A DNA stretch of 64,000 nt. Source: Melaminivora sp034675505. Its GTDB lineage: Bacteria; Pseudomonadota; Gammaproteobacteria; Burkholderiales; Burkholderiaceae_C. Below, piece by piece: positions 1 through 8,723 of this stretch. The number at the start of each line of letters is the position of its first letter. Position 1 is the stretch's first letter. Below the pieces are notes generated by a model. It was not told the DNA's origin and did no database searches. It saw only the letters and a program-made list of their open reading frames with translations. The stretch spans positions 124,001 to 188,000 of the forward strand of contig JAUCDD010000010.1 of NCBI GenBank assembly GCA_034675505.1. Reading direction: 5' to 3'. The position numbers and the translations under genes are program-made.

Positions 1-263
1 AAAGTACCCTCTAATCGAAGGCCAATATAGTTTTTATATTTTACCATAAAATAAACTCCACCACTCAGTTGCGTCGTTTTTAAATTATAGTCTTTTAAAA
101 ATCTTGAACCAATACCGTCATTACCGCCCACATCAGTAAAGGCATTCATAGCACCAATCGATGCGCCAATTTCATAAGTAAAATCCTCCTGATCGGAAAA
201 TTGAGCTTTGGTTGAGTAAACAAGTGCTGTAAAAATCAGCAGTAATAATATTTTGGCTTTCAT
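1..263 (-). CDS. Secreted outer-membrane beta-barrel-like protein, N-terminal part only
   Basis: The first 87 codons are visible; the rest lies off the left edge. The start is ATG at 261-263. Residues 1-21 form a classical signal peptide (MKAKILLLLIFTALVYSTKAQ minus the last residues, cleavage probably after the Ala near residue 20). The mature part alternates short polar and aromatic stretches (YEIGASIGAMNAF, GGVYFMVKYKNYIGL) as in small outer-membrane beta-barrel or porin-like proteins of Bacteroidota. The ATG lies 5 bases after the stop of nth, so it could be the last gene of the gldA-eno-ftsB-nth run. Family unknown; a beta-barrel is inferred only from this pattern. Confidence 0.5.
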   Translation of the reverse strand, partial: MKAKILLLLIFTALVYSTKAQFSDQEDFTYEIGASIGAMNAFTDVGGNDGIGSRFLKDYNLKTTQLSGGVYFMVKYKNYIGLRLEGT

Positions 264-268
264 AAATT

Positions 269-934
269 TCAATTATTAGCAGTTAATGGTGCTTGCTTAC
301 TGATTACTTTTTTATAATAATTACAAACCTCCTTCAAACCGCAGATACCACATTTCGGATTACGCGAAATACAAATATAACGACCATGAAGAATTAACCA
401 ATGATGAGCAATAAAAATTAAATCTTCCGGTAAATTTCGAACTAATTGCTTTTCTACCTCCAAAGGTGTGGTTGCTTTTACCAATCCGATTCTATTGGCT
501 ACGCGAAAAACGTGTGTATCGACTGCCATATTTGGCTGATTATCAATTACAGAAGTAATTACATTCGCCGTTTTTCTTCCCACTCCCGGAAGTTTCATTA
601 ATTCAATCACCGTCATAGGAATCTCTCCTCCGAAATCTTCCATAATCATTTTGGCCATCCCGATAAGGTGATTGGTTTTATTATTTGGGTAAGAAACACT
701 TTTGATTAAATTAAAAACAGCATCTCTATCAGCATGACTCAAAGACTCAACATCTGGATAGGTTTCAAAGAGTTTTGGTGTGGTTTGATTGATACGCTTA
801 TCTGTGCATTGTGCGGATAAAATCACCGCGACCAATAACTGATAAGTATTGTCGTACATCAGTTCTGTCTTGGCTTCCGGATTATTTTTTAAAAAATAAT
901 TGATTACAAATTGATAGCGTTCTTTCTTGGTCAT
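269..934 (-). CDS. nth: Endonuclease III, DNA glycosylase/AP lyase
   Basis: Base-excision repair enzyme that removes oxidised pyrimidines and cleaves the abasic site. At 221 residues it is the usual length. The helix-hairpin-helix LPGVGRKTANVI spans residues 115-126 with the lyase lysine K121; the catalytic aspartate is D139 in VDTHVFRVANR. The four [4Fe-4S] ligands are C188, C195, C198 and C204 (C-x6-C-x2-C-x5-C). The gene is intact. It lies 38 bases after the FtsB/DivIC-like gene on the same strand and 5 bases before the truncated secreted protein. Confidence 0.97.
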   Translation of the reverse strand: MTKKERYQFVINYFLKNNPEAKTELMYDNTYQLLVAVILSAQCTDKRINQTTPKLFETYPDVESLSHADRDAVFNLIKSVSYPNNKTNHLIGMAKMIMEDFGGEIPMTVIELMKLPGVGRKTANVITSVIDNQPNMAVDTHVFRVANRIGLVKATTPLEVEKQLVRNLPEDLIFIAHHWLILHGRYICISRNPKCGICGLKEVCNYYKKVISKQAPLTANN

Positions 935-972
935 GGCTCACTCATCTCGAAAAAAAAATGAAAATGCGAACT

Positions 973-1275
973 TTATTTAATCAATGAAGAATCGATGGAA
1001 ATGATAAACAAATCTTCATTATTCTTCTTCATTAAATATTTTTCGCGGGCATAACGCTCGAGCGTGGCCGGATTGGTTTTCAACAATTTCAATTCTTCTT
1101 TTGTTATTTCAATTTGTCCGGTCATTATTTTTTCACTCTTGCGCAGTTGATTCAGTTCACGATTTTTTTTGAATTGCAAAATCAAATTATTCTGGTCGAA
1201 AAATAACAACCAAACAACAAAGGCCGAACCTGCCAGCAAATATTTATTGAAAGCGATTTTTTTAAACTTCCGCAT
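973..1275 (-). CDS. Septum formation initiator, FtsB/DivIC-like
   Basis: A 100-residue single-pass membrane protein. A short basic N-terminus is followed by one membrane segment (about residues 12-26, YLLAGSAFVVWLLFF) and then a charged coiled coil (about 30-70). The end has the family's ARExYLMKKxxEDLFII pattern, seen here as YAREKYLMKKNNEDLFII. FtsB/DivIC proteins join FtsL and FtsQ in the divisome; here the topology and the tail motif support the call. It sits 13 bases after eno on the same strand, an arrangement common in Bacteroidota. Confidence 0.88.
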   Translation of the reverse strand: MRKFKKIAFNKYLLAGSAFVVWLLFFDQNNLILQFKKNRELNQLRKSEKIMTGQIEITKEELKLLKTNPATLERYAREKYLMKKNNEDLFIISIDSSLIK

Positions 1276-1288
1276 GATTCGCAGTTAT

Positions 1289-2581
1289 TTAGTCTTTTCC
1301 AAATTTAATTTTTCCTTTCGGAAAAATAGCACTTTGCCCCAACATTTCCTCAATGCGCAATAATTGATTGTACTTTGCCACACGGTCAGTTCTGCTCGCA
1401 GAGCCGGTTTTTATCTGCCCGCAATTCAATGCCACGGCTAAATCCGCGATGGTCGTATCTTCTGTCTCACCACTTCTATGACTCATAATGGTATTAAACC
1501 CATTTGATTGCGCAAGCGATACGGCATTGATTGTTTCGGTGAGTGTTCCTATTTGATTCACTTTTACCAAGAGTGCATTTGCAATTTTTTCGTCTATGCC
1601 TCTCCGTAATCTTTTTACATTGGTCACAAAAAGATCATCACCCACCAATTGTACTTTATCTCCAATCGCCTCTGTAAGATGCTTCCAGCCTTCCCAATCA
1701 TCCTCAGCCATTCCATCTTCAATAGATACAATCGGATAATTTTTTACCCAAGAAACCCAAAAATCTACCAATTGATCGCTTGATAATTTTTTACCATCAC
1801 TTTTATGAAAAACATATTTTTTCTCATCGGCTTTCCATAATTCGCTATTGGCTGCATCCATCGCAATTACGATATCATTACCCGCTTTGAATCCGGCTTT
1901 ATCAATCGCTTTTAAAACGGTTTCAATCGCCTCTTCATTGCTTTGAATATTCGGAGCAAAACCACCTTCATCGCCTACATTGGTGCTATATCCATTCTTT
2001 TTCAAAACCTCTTTTAATTGATGAAAAATTTCTACTCCCCAACGCAATGATTCGCTAAAAGAAGATGCCCCAACCGGCATAATCATAAATTCTTGGAAAT
2101 CAATTTTATTATCGGCGTGCGCTCCTCCATTCAAAATATTCATCATGGGTATTGGAAGCACTCGTGCATTCGTGCCGCCAATGTATCGGTATAAAGGAAG
2201 ATTGGCTTCTAACGCCGCCGCTTTTGCTACAGCCAAACTCACAGCCAATAAGGCATTCGCGCCTAATTTGCTTTTATTTTCCGTGCCATCCAATTGCAAC
2301 ATGTGCGCATCTATTCCTGTTTGATCGGCCACATCCCAACCAATTAATTCAGACGCTAAAATTTCATTTACATTTTCTACAGCCTTCAATACACCCTTTC
2401 CGCCATACACCGATTTATCTCCATCACGCAATTCTACCGCTTCGTGCACTCCGGTACTGGCTCCTGATGGAACCGCTGCACGCCCTAAATATTCATTTTC
2501 GGTTAACACTTCAACTTCAACCGTAGGATTGCCGCGACTATCTAAAATTTGACGAGCATGTAAATGTGCGATGTAACTCAT
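1289..2581 (-). CDS. eno: Enolase
   Basis: Interconverts 2-phosphoglycerate and phosphoenolpyruvate in glycolysis. The 430-residue length is standard. Visible signatures are GDEGGFAP (general acid/base loop), SIEDGMAEDDW and GDDLFVTN (Mg2+ ligands), the catalytic lysine K340 in LLVKVNQIGTLTE, and the enolase signature SHRSGETEDTTIADLAVA starting near residue 367. The reading frame is intact. It starts 6 bases after the gldA stop, so it is probably co-transcribed with gldA and the downstream ftsB-like gene. Confidence 0.98.
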   Translation of the reverse strand: MSYIAHLHARQILDSRGNPTVEVEVLTENEYLGRAAVPSGASTGVHEAVELRDGDKSVYGGKGVLKAVENVNEILASELIGWDVADQTGIDAHMLQLDGTENKSKLGANALLAVSLAVAKAAALEANLPLYRYIGGTNARVLPIPMMNILNGGAHADNKIDFQEFMIMPVGASSFSESLRWGVEIFHQLKEVLKKNGYSTNVGDEGGFAPNIQSNEEAIETVLKAIDKAGFKAGNDIVIAMDAANSELWKADEKKYVFHKSDGKKLSSDQLVDFWVSWVKNYPIVSIEDGMAEDDWEGWKHLTEAIGDKVQLVGDDLFVTNVKRLRRGIDEKIANALLVKVNQIGTLTETINAVSLAQSNGFNTIMSHRSGETEDTTIADLAVALNCGQIKTGSASRTDRVAKYNQLLRIEEMLGQSAIFPKGKIKFGKD

Positions 2582-2586
2582 TTCTC

Positions 2587-3492
2587 TTATTTTTTTGTGG
2601 TTAAATTACTGAAAACCTCTTCTAAACTGTGGCTTTTCGATTGCAAAGAAAGGATTTCCAAATTATTTTTTAAGCTAAATTCCATTAATACTTTTTTCAA
2701 CCGATCGGGATGATGTGTTTTAATTAAAAACACGCCCTCATTATATTCGAGTCCATCTACTTCGGGAAGATTTTTTAATTCTTCCTCATTCGGATTGTTT
2801 GCAAATTGCACCATCACGGCATGTGAACTGCTTTGCATTTGTAAATTTTTGAGGCGATCATTGGCCACCAATTTACCTTGATGAATAATTACAATTCGAT
2901 CGCAAATAGTTTCTACTTCTTGCAAAATATGTGATGAAAAAAGCACCGTTTTATTTTTCCCCAAATCTTTAATTACTTGTCGTATTTCAATGATTTGATT
3001 GGGATCGAGGCCGCTGGTGGCTTCATCTAAAATCAATATCTCCGGATCATGAATAATCGTCGCCGCCAAACCTACACGCTGTTTGTACCCTTTACTCAAT
3101 TGCCCAATTTTTTTATTACTCTCCGGAGTAAGCCCGACTATATCGAGCATTTCATTAATTCGCTTTTTGATATTTTTTAACCCATGCACGTTTGCGATGA
3201 AATGCAAATATTCCCTCACATACATTTCATAATACAAAGGATTGCCTTCGGGAAGATAACCGATTTTTTGTTTGGCCAAAAGAGGCTGCGTGGTCACATT
3301 GATGCCATTGACTTCGATGGAACCGCTATCCGGAGAGAGAAATCCGGTGATCATTTTCATAGTGGTGGATTTTCCCGCTCCATTAGGTCCGAGAAAACCA
3401 ACGATTTCATTATCGGGTGCAATAAATGATAAATCATCAACCGCTTTTTGGTCGCCAAATTGTTTTGTAAGATGAGCAAGATGGATCGCCAT
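2587..3492 (-). CDS. gldA: ABC transporter ATP-binding protein, GldA-like
   Basis: A 301-residue ABC ATPase. Walker A GPNGAGKST is at residues 35-43, the signature LSKGYKQR at 132-139, Walker B EILILDEATSGLD at 151-163 and the H-loop histidine at 188. A C-terminal domain of about 80 residues follows the ATPase core, as in GldA. In Flavobacterium, GldA works with the membrane proteins GldF and GldG in gliding and secretion; no GldF/G is in this window, so the name rests on sequence resemblance and phylum. A -7-like element (TATCTTTG, minus strand) lies at 3500-3507, about 8 bases upstream of the start. Confidence 0.82.
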   Translation of the reverse strand: MAIHLAHLTKQFGDQKAVDDLSFIAPDNEIVGFLGPNGAGKSTTMKMITGFLSPDSGSIEVNGINVTTQPLLAKQKIGYLPEGNPLYYEMYVREYLHFIANVHGLKNIKKRINEMLDIVGLTPESNKKIGQLSKGYKQRVGLAATIIHDPEILILDEATSGLDPNQIIEIRQVIKDLGKNKTVLFSSHILQEVETICDRIVIIHQGKLVANDRLKNLQMQSSSHAVMVQFANNPNEEELKNLPEVDGLEYNEGVFLIKTHHPDRLKKVLMEFSLKNNLEILSLQSKSHSLEEVFSNLTTKK

Positions 3493-3568
3493 GTAGTGCC
3501 AAAGATACGTTTAAAAAATATCGCCGAAAATTCGGGATATGTTCAAAAAAATAATAAACCCGGCCGAA

Positions 3569-4846
3569 TTATTTATCTCCCTGCGGCGGACGATTTTTTC
3601 CGCCCGGACGAGGTCCATTCGGTCGATTCATTTTGCGATTATTATTCGGTCTTTGCTCTCTTTGAGATGAGGGGCCGCCTTTGGGTTTTTGTGTCATCGG
3701 TCCACGATCATTTTTCTTTCTTTTTTTTTTATGACCTTTTTCTAAAGAGCTTAAAGAAATTTGACCCACCACATCTACAAATTCAGGTTCTACTTCCTGC
3801 TCTTTCCTGCTTACGATTTCTTCCGTTTCTAATTCTTCCGGTTTGATGCCTTCTTTATTTAAAGCACGAATTTTTTTCACCGTTTCGATCGATAAAGGAT
3901 AATGCTTTGTGGAATCAGCCATCGTGTACCACATCAGATTTCTAAAAATATCTTTTTTTAATAAAAAGGCACGTCCCTTTGCCACTTCTATCACGTCTGC
4001 ATCTTCAGGGAAATGCTGCAATGCATCCAAATAAGTATCCAATTCATAATTCAAACAACACTTCAAGCGGCCACATTGCCCACTCAATTTGGTTTGATTG
4101 ATACTCAAATTTTGATAACGCGCGGCATTCGTGTTGACACTTTTAAAATCGGTAAGCCATGTACTGCAACAAAGTTCTCTTCCACAACTGCCGATGCCAC
4201 CCACTTTGCCGGCTTCTTGACGCGCTCCGATTTGCTTCATCTCCACCTTCACTTTAAATTCGGAAGCATATACGCGAATCAATTCTCTAAAATCCACACG
4301 CTCATCTGCGATGTAAAAAAAAGTTGCTTTTTTCCCATCCGCTTGAATCTCCACTTCCGCCATTTTTAAATCTAAATTCAATTGACGGGCGATGGCGCGA
4401 CTTCTAATCAAAACTTCTTTTTCGCGCAATTTGGTGGCTTTCCATTTTTCAATATCGCCATCAGTGGCCAGACGCAAAATCTTTTTTATCTCTGCACTGT
4501 CTTCTTTTACATTCTTCTTTTTCATTTGCAATCGCACCAATTCTCCGGTGAGATTTACCGTTCCCACATCGAAACCATTCACGCCTTCTAAGGCTACAAT
4601 ATCGCCTCGCTCGTAAGTGTAAAGGGTAGTATTGCGATAAAAATCTTTTCTGCTTCCTTGATTGAAAGTGATTTCGACAATACGGCAACTGCTTTCCGGA
4701 TCGCTGAATGGAAGATTTGCTAACCAATCATAAACATTCATTCTATTGCATCCGCCGGTACCACAGCCGCCATTGCTTTTGCATCCATTTGGTTTGCCGG
4801 TACTACAACTATCACATCCCATATATTTTTCAAATAAAATGTACAA
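3569..4846 (-). CDS. PSP1 domain (RicT/YaaT-like) regulatory protein
   Basis: The first ATG gives 425 residues, but residue 9 (ATG at 4820-4822, MGCDSCSTGKP) is the more likely start because the Cys-rich N-terminus of relatives begins there. That segment carries about six cysteines before MNVYDWLANL. The PSP1 core follows, with the conserved cysteine pairs CGRELCC and CGRLKCCLNYE in its second half. The last 55 residues are Lys/Arg/Pro/Asn-rich and probably disordered, suggesting RNA binding. In Bacillus, RicT/YaaT helps RNA maturation; a similar role here is inference. It is upstream of gldA on the same strand with a 76-base gap. Confidence 0.85.
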   Translation of the reverse strand: MYILFEKYMGCDSCSTGKPNGCKSNGGCGTGGCNRMNVYDWLANLPFSDPESSCRIVEITFNQGSRKDFYRNTTLYTYERGDIVALEGVNGFDVGTVNLTGELVRLQMKKKNVKEDSAEIKKILRLATDGDIEKWKATKLREKEVLIRSRAIARQLNLDLKMAEVEIQADGKKATFFYIADERVDFRELIRVYASEFKVKVEMKQIGARQEAGKVGGIGSCGRELCCSTWLTDFKSVNTNAARYQNLSINQTKLSGQCGRLKCCLNYELDTYLDALQHFPEDADVIEVAKGRAFLLKKDIFRNLMWYTMADSTKHYPLSIETVKKIRALNKEGIKPEELETEEIVSRKEQEVEPEFVDVVGQISLSSLEKGHKKKRKKNDRGPMTQKPKGGPSSQREQRPNNNRKMNRPNGPRPGGKNRPPQGDK

Positions 4847-5035
4847 AAAAACTGAGGATGAGGCCGAAAAATTGCTAAAGAAAATTTAAACAAGGGATAC
4901 CAAAAAAGTATTGTCCATAAATAAAAAAGAGGAAAGATGCTTCTCTTCCGAAGAAAAGAAAGTAGCAATATATTTGGTATGTAAATGATTAAAATTCAAA
5001 AGAAATTATTTAGCGCGCTCACAAAAGTCATTATC

Positions 5036-6271
5036 TCAGTTCACCAAAATTAATGAATTATCTTTAATAATATAGTACAGTCGTATGGTCAGTGAATGAA
5101 ACAACATTTTAGCATGCGCATTTCTTTCGATGTGATAAATAGCTTTATCAATTTCATCCACCATCGCTTCCAATGCTTCTAAGGAACACATTTTATTCAA
5201 CCTTTGAGAAAAATCTGCTTCTTTTTCCGGCACTCCGGTTAGATTTTTTTCATCGAGATACCGCACTTTTAAAGCCTGACGAATCAGGTGAAGAAAATAT
5301 CTGAGAAATTGTTTTTGTTTATCGCGCCCGATTTTACTGATATCTTCTATCCATTTTAGTTGGCTGCCCACATGATATTTCAAAATCGAATTGAGCCAAC
5401 TGCGCAAAAGTTCTTGCCAATCTTCCTCATTATTTTCTACCAATTGCAATGCCTCTCTTAAATTTCCTTCGGATAAAAAGGCAATTTTTTCCGCCACCTC
5501 AGCCGACACCTCACGAGCCGCCAAAGCCGCAGTGATTGCCTCATTGCTGTATGTAGGAATTTTGATTAATTGTGCCCGAGATAAAATCGTCGGTAAGATT
5601 TCATTTTCATTTTCAGTTACCAAAATGAAAACCGTATTGGGCGCGGGTTCTTCGATTATTTTCAACAATTTATTTCCCTCAGCCTGCAAATATTCCGGCA
5701 TCCAAAGGATCATGATTTTATATTCACTTTGAAAAGCTTTGAGACTCAACTGATTTAAAATTGCCTCACATTCCGCACTGGTGATATTTGCTTGTTTATT
5801 CGCCGGACTTTCCACTTTTGTAGCCGGATTTTCTTTCAAAAAATCAATCCAATCATTCGCATTTCCATAAGGATTATCTTGGATAAATTGCCGCCACTCC
5901 GGCATATAATCTGCACTCGTTACTTTATCATGTTTCTTGTCGCGCTTGATGGCCGGATAAGAAAAATGCAAATCAGGATGAGCTAATTTTTCAATCTGAA
6001 TACATGAAGTGCAGACTCCGCAGCTATCTTCCCAATTTTTTTCAATGGTTCCTACTTCACCCTCGCCAAATAATGAAATCGCATTCGCGGGTGGTTGTTT
6101 TGGATTGGCTTTTTCGCAAAGTATGTATTGCGCAAAAGCGATTGCAAGAGGCAAAGCTCCGCTTCCTTCTTTTCCTAAAAAAAGAAATGAATGCGAAAGA
6201 CGATTATTTTGAACCAATTGCCTCAATTGCTTTTTGATGGCTTCGTGGTCAGAAATTTTACTGAATTGCAA
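5036..6271 (-). CDS. holB: DNA polymerase III delta' subunit
   Basis: Clamp-loader subunit of 411 residues. The N-terminus shows the AAA+ fold with a degenerate P-loop (GKEGSGAL, residues 33-40). The delta'-type zinc module follows: C52, then C84, C87 and C90 in CGVCTSC, followed by HPDLHF. Sensor-like elements KIMILWMPEYLQAEGNKLLKxxEEP and TILSRAQLIKIP are typical of HolB/DnaX relatives. It is longer than the E. coli protein, as is usual in Bacteroidota. It stands alone between glutathione peroxidase and the PSP1 gene; the 189-base gap at 4847-5035 shows nothing I recognise. Confidence 0.92.
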   Translation of the reverse strand: MQFSKISDHEAIKKQLRQLVQNNRLSHSFLFLGKEGSGALPLAIAFAQYILCEKANPKQPPANAISLFGEGEVGTIEKNWEDSCGVCTSCIQIEKLAHPDLHFSYPAIKRDKKHDKVTSADYMPEWRQFIQDNPYGNANDWIDFLKENPATKVESPANKQANITSAECEAILNQLSLKAFQSEYKIMILWMPEYLQAEGNKLLKIIEEPAPNTVFILVTENENEILPTILSRAQLIKIPTYSNEAITAALAAREVSAEVAEKIAFLSEGNLREALQLVENNEEDWQELLRSWLNSILKYHVGSQLKWIEDISKIGRDKQKQFLRYFLHLIRQALKVRYLDEKNLTGVPEKEADFSQRLNKMCSLEALEAMVDEIDKAIYHIERNAHAKMLFHSLTIRLYYIIKDNSLILVN

Positions 6272-6290
6272 TCAACAAAAAATTAAAAAT

Positions 6291-6842
6291 TTATTTTAAA
6301 TATTTTACGATTTCTTCACTCATAGGTTTCACTGCACTTGGAAAAACAGCCAACAATTCTCCATTTTCACTCAAGAGAAATTTGGTAAAATTCCATTTGA
6401 TAGTGGCATCCATTACACCATTTTGAGACTTCTCTGTAAGCCATTTAAAAATGGGAGCAGTATCGTCGCCCTTCACGGAAACTTTGGCTGCCATCGGAAA
6501 AGTAACTCCGTAATTTTTGGTACAAAAAGATTTGATTTCTTCATTGCTGCCGGGTTCTTGTCCACCAAAATTATTCGCAGGGAAACCCACAATGACTAAT
6601 TTATTTTTATAGACATTATAGAGTTTTTCCAATTCTTCATATTGAGGAGTATAGCCACATTTGGAAGCTGTATTTACTATTAAAATCTTCTTGCCTTTGA
6701 AGGTTGAAAAATCAATGGTGCCGCCATCGATGGATTCTACTTTGAATTGAAAAATATTATTAGCAGTGGACATTTCAAAAGATTTATCAGGAGATATAAT
6801 TTGGTGAAACATTAAAAACGAAAAAAGAAATAGTGTTTTCAT
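6291..6842 (-). CDS. Glutathione peroxidase family protein, secreted
   Basis: Thiol peroxidase of 183 residues with a hydrophobic N-terminus (MKTLFLFSFLMFHQI), so probably exported. The family tetrad is present: C62 in NTASKCGYTPQYEEL, Q95 in FGGQEPGSNEEI, and W150-N151 in IKWNFTKFLL. A second cysteine, C107 in IKSFCTKNYGV, is at the position used as the resolving cysteine in thioredoxin-dependent members, so the reductant is more likely thioredoxin than glutathione. The catalytic residue is Cys, not selenocysteine. Confidence 0.93.
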   Translation of the reverse strand: MKTLFLFSFLMFHQIISPDKSFEMSTANNIFQFKVESIDGGTIDFSTFKGKKILIVNTASKCGYTPQYEELEKLYNVYKNKLVIVGFPANNFGGQEPGSNEEIKSFCTKNYGVTFPMAAKVSVKGDDTAPIFKWLTEKSQNGVMDATIKWNFTKFLLSENGELLAVFPSAVKPMSEEIVKYLK

Positions 6843-6932
6843 TTTTTGCTTTAAAGGTAACCAATTGAAAAAAAATTACCTGAAATAAAATGTAAAATAG
6901 CAAACCGGATCCCGACCGGAAAATATCGTACA

Positions 6933-8480
6933 CTACAATTTGATTTCTTCACCATTCTTATCGAAAAAATGGAAATCCGTAAAATGATAATGATTGTTTG
7001 GCTTGATTTTAATCAATTGTCGAAACTTCAAACTCCACTTTATTCTTTTGGAAATAAGCCCTTTGGTAAGATATGCGTACAAAATCGGATTCACCTGAAC
7101 CGTAAGCCCAGTATGCTTTTGAGTGATCAGATAATTTAGATTTTTTTCAATTTCATCTTCTAAAACGAGCGTAGATGTCACTTTTCCGGTACCTCCACAA
7201 CTCGGACAAACCTCCATGGTATTGATGGTCATTTCAGGGCGCATACGTTGCCGTGTAATCTGCATCAGACCAAATTTGGTAATCGCCAAAACTGCATGCT
7301 TGGCCCGATCAGTGCGCATAAATTTCTCCATCTGCTCGGCCAATTTTTTCTTGTGCTCGGGCAGTTTCATGTCAATAAAATCAACAATAATAATCCCCCC
7401 AATATCACGCAATCGCAATTGACGCGCAATTTCTGCAGCCGCCTCCAAATTGGTTTCAAAGGCATTTTCCTCCTGATTATTACTCACACTTTTGTAGCCG
7501 CTATTCACATCAATCACGTGCAAAGCTTCAGTGTGTTCAATAATCAAATATGCGCCACTCGGCAGGTTGACCGTTTTACCAAATGATGCTTTCACTTGGC
7601 GCGTAACACCATAACTGTCAAACACAGAAGCACCATTATTGTGATAAGAAAGTATATCTAAACGATCAGGAGCTATTTTTTGTAAATAGGATTTAGTGTC
7701 GTTGAAAATGTTTTTATCATTGACGACAATTTTATTAAAATCCTCGGTGAGCAAATCTCTCAGGATACTATTCGTTCTTCCTTCTTCACTTAAAATTTTT
7801 GCCGGAGCCACAGCACCACTCAAATTCTTTTGAATGGTATCCCATGTTTTTAAAAGTCCACGAAGATCATCGTGCAATTCAGCGGTTTGTTTACCCTCTG
7901 CAGCCGTGCGCACAATCACACCAAAATTTTTCGGTTTGATGGCTTCGATGATGCGTTGTAATCTTTTTCTTTCTTCTGAAGAATGGATTTTGCGTGATAC
8001 CGCTATAATATCATTAAAGGGAGTGAGTACTACATATCTTCCGGGCAATGAAAGTTCGCAACTCAGGCGAGGCCCTTTTGCTGCGATTGGTTCTTTTAAT
8101 ATTTGAACCAATACATTCGGTTTGCCATTAAGTACTTCTGCAATTTTGCCTGTTTTTACAATTTCGGGTTGTACCGGAAAAGTAGAAAGGTCAATATTTC
8201 TATCAGGCTTTTCGTTAATCGCCATTTTGGTGAATTGCAGAATAGACCTGATATATGGACTCAAATCGGAATAATGCAAGAATGCATCCTTTTCAAAGCC
8301 CACATCGATAAATGCGGCATTCAATCCGGGGATTATCTTCTTTACTTTTCCGAGATATAGGTCTCCCACGCCAAAATTAGCATCGGCATTTTCGTTGTGC
8401 AGCTCAACGAGTTTTTTATCCTCAAGCAGCGCAATTTCAACTGATTGGGGAGCAGCATTTATAATGAGTTCCTTGTTCAA
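6933..8480 (-). CDS. rng: Ribonuclease E/G family endoribonuclease
   Basis: A 515-residue RNase G-type enzyme for rRNA maturation and mRNA decay. The N-terminal S1 domain starts about residue 35 (VGDLYLGKVKKIIPGLNAAFIDVG). The DNase I-like catalytic subdomain contains the metal-binding aspartates in HVIDVNSG and GGIIIVDFIDM. The zinc-link cysteines are C425 and C428 in CPSCGGTGK. There is no long RNase E C-terminal scaffold. The bS22-like gene lies 84 bases upstream on the same strand, separated by a terminator-like hairpin. Confidence 0.95.
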   Translation of the reverse strand: MNKELIINAAPQSVEIALLEDKKLVELHNENADANFGVGDLYLGKVKKIIPGLNAAFIDVGFEKDAFLHYSDLSPYIRSILQFTKMAINEKPDRNIDLSTFPVQPEIVKTGKIAEVLNGKPNVLVQILKEPIAAKGPRLSCELSLPGRYVVLTPFNDIIAVSRKIHSSEERKRLQRIIEAIKPKNFGVIVRTAAEGKQTAELHDDLRGLLKTWDTIQKNLSGAVAPAKILSEEGRTNSILRDLLTEDFNKIVVNDKNIFNDTKSYLQKIAPDRLDILSYHNNGASVFDSYGVTRQVKASFGKTVNLPSGAYLIIEHTEALHVIDVNSGYKSVSNNQEENAFETNLEAAAEIARQLRLRDIGGIIIVDFIDMKLPEHKKKLAEQMEKFMRTDRAKHAVLAITKFGLMQITRQRMRPEMTINTMEVCPSCGGTGKVTSTLVLEDEIEKNLNYLITQKHTGLTVQVNPILYAYLTKGLISKRIKWSLKFRQLIKIKPNNHYHFTDFHFFDKNGEEIKL

Positions 8481-8518
8481 CTAAAAATCTTTTAATTCAC
8501 ACCGAAAGGAAAAGAAAA

Positions 8519-8534
8519 GCCGGAGCAATCCGGC
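8519..8534 (-). terminator. Rho-independent terminator-like hairpin after the bS22-like gene
   Basis: Perfect stem GCCGGA / TCCGGC with a GCAA loop. On the minus strand it is followed by TTTTCTTTTCC, and on the plus strand by AAAAAA. It separates the ribosomal peptide gene from rng, so it probably ends the former. Confidence 0.6.
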
Positions 8535-8564
8535 AAAAAATAGCGGAAATAAAAAAATAAATAA

Positions 8565-8654
8565 TTATTTCTTCTTATGACGATTCTTTCTTAAACGCTT
8601 TTTACGCTTGTGAGTAGCGATTTTATGGCGTTTTCTTTTTTTACCGCAAGGCAT
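8565..8654 (-). CDS. Tiny basic ribosomal protein, AURKAIP1/COX24 domain (bS22/mS38-like)
   Basis: A 29-residue peptide beginning MPCGKKRKRHKIATHKRKKR and ending LRKNRHKKK. Two thirds of it is Lys/Arg/His. This matches the AURKAIP1/COX24 family of very short peptides annotated throughout Bacteroidota, related to mitochondrial mS38 and to bS22 of mycobacterial ribosomes. It is expected to lie deep in the small subunit against 16S rRNA. The ATG is at 8652-8654 and TAA at 8565-8567. The gene is too short for normal ORF length limits. Confidence 0.9.
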   Translation of the reverse strand: MPCGKKRKRHKIATHKRKKRLRKNRHKKK

Positions 8655-8723
8655 AGTTGAGTGTTTTATAAGTTTAAATAATTAGTAAAATGGAAATTCC
8701 ATTTTAATTTTTTTATTTCCGCA

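Noticed and set aside
2152..2526. Plus-strand ORF opposite eno
   Set aside because: It is antisense to intact, well-conserved enolase codons and has no signal of its own. Other antisense ORFs over rng, leuS, acrB and polA were left out for the same reason.
6905..6925. Terminator hairpin between gpx and rng
   Set aside because: Only a four-base self-complementary CCGG pair is present, and no T run follows.
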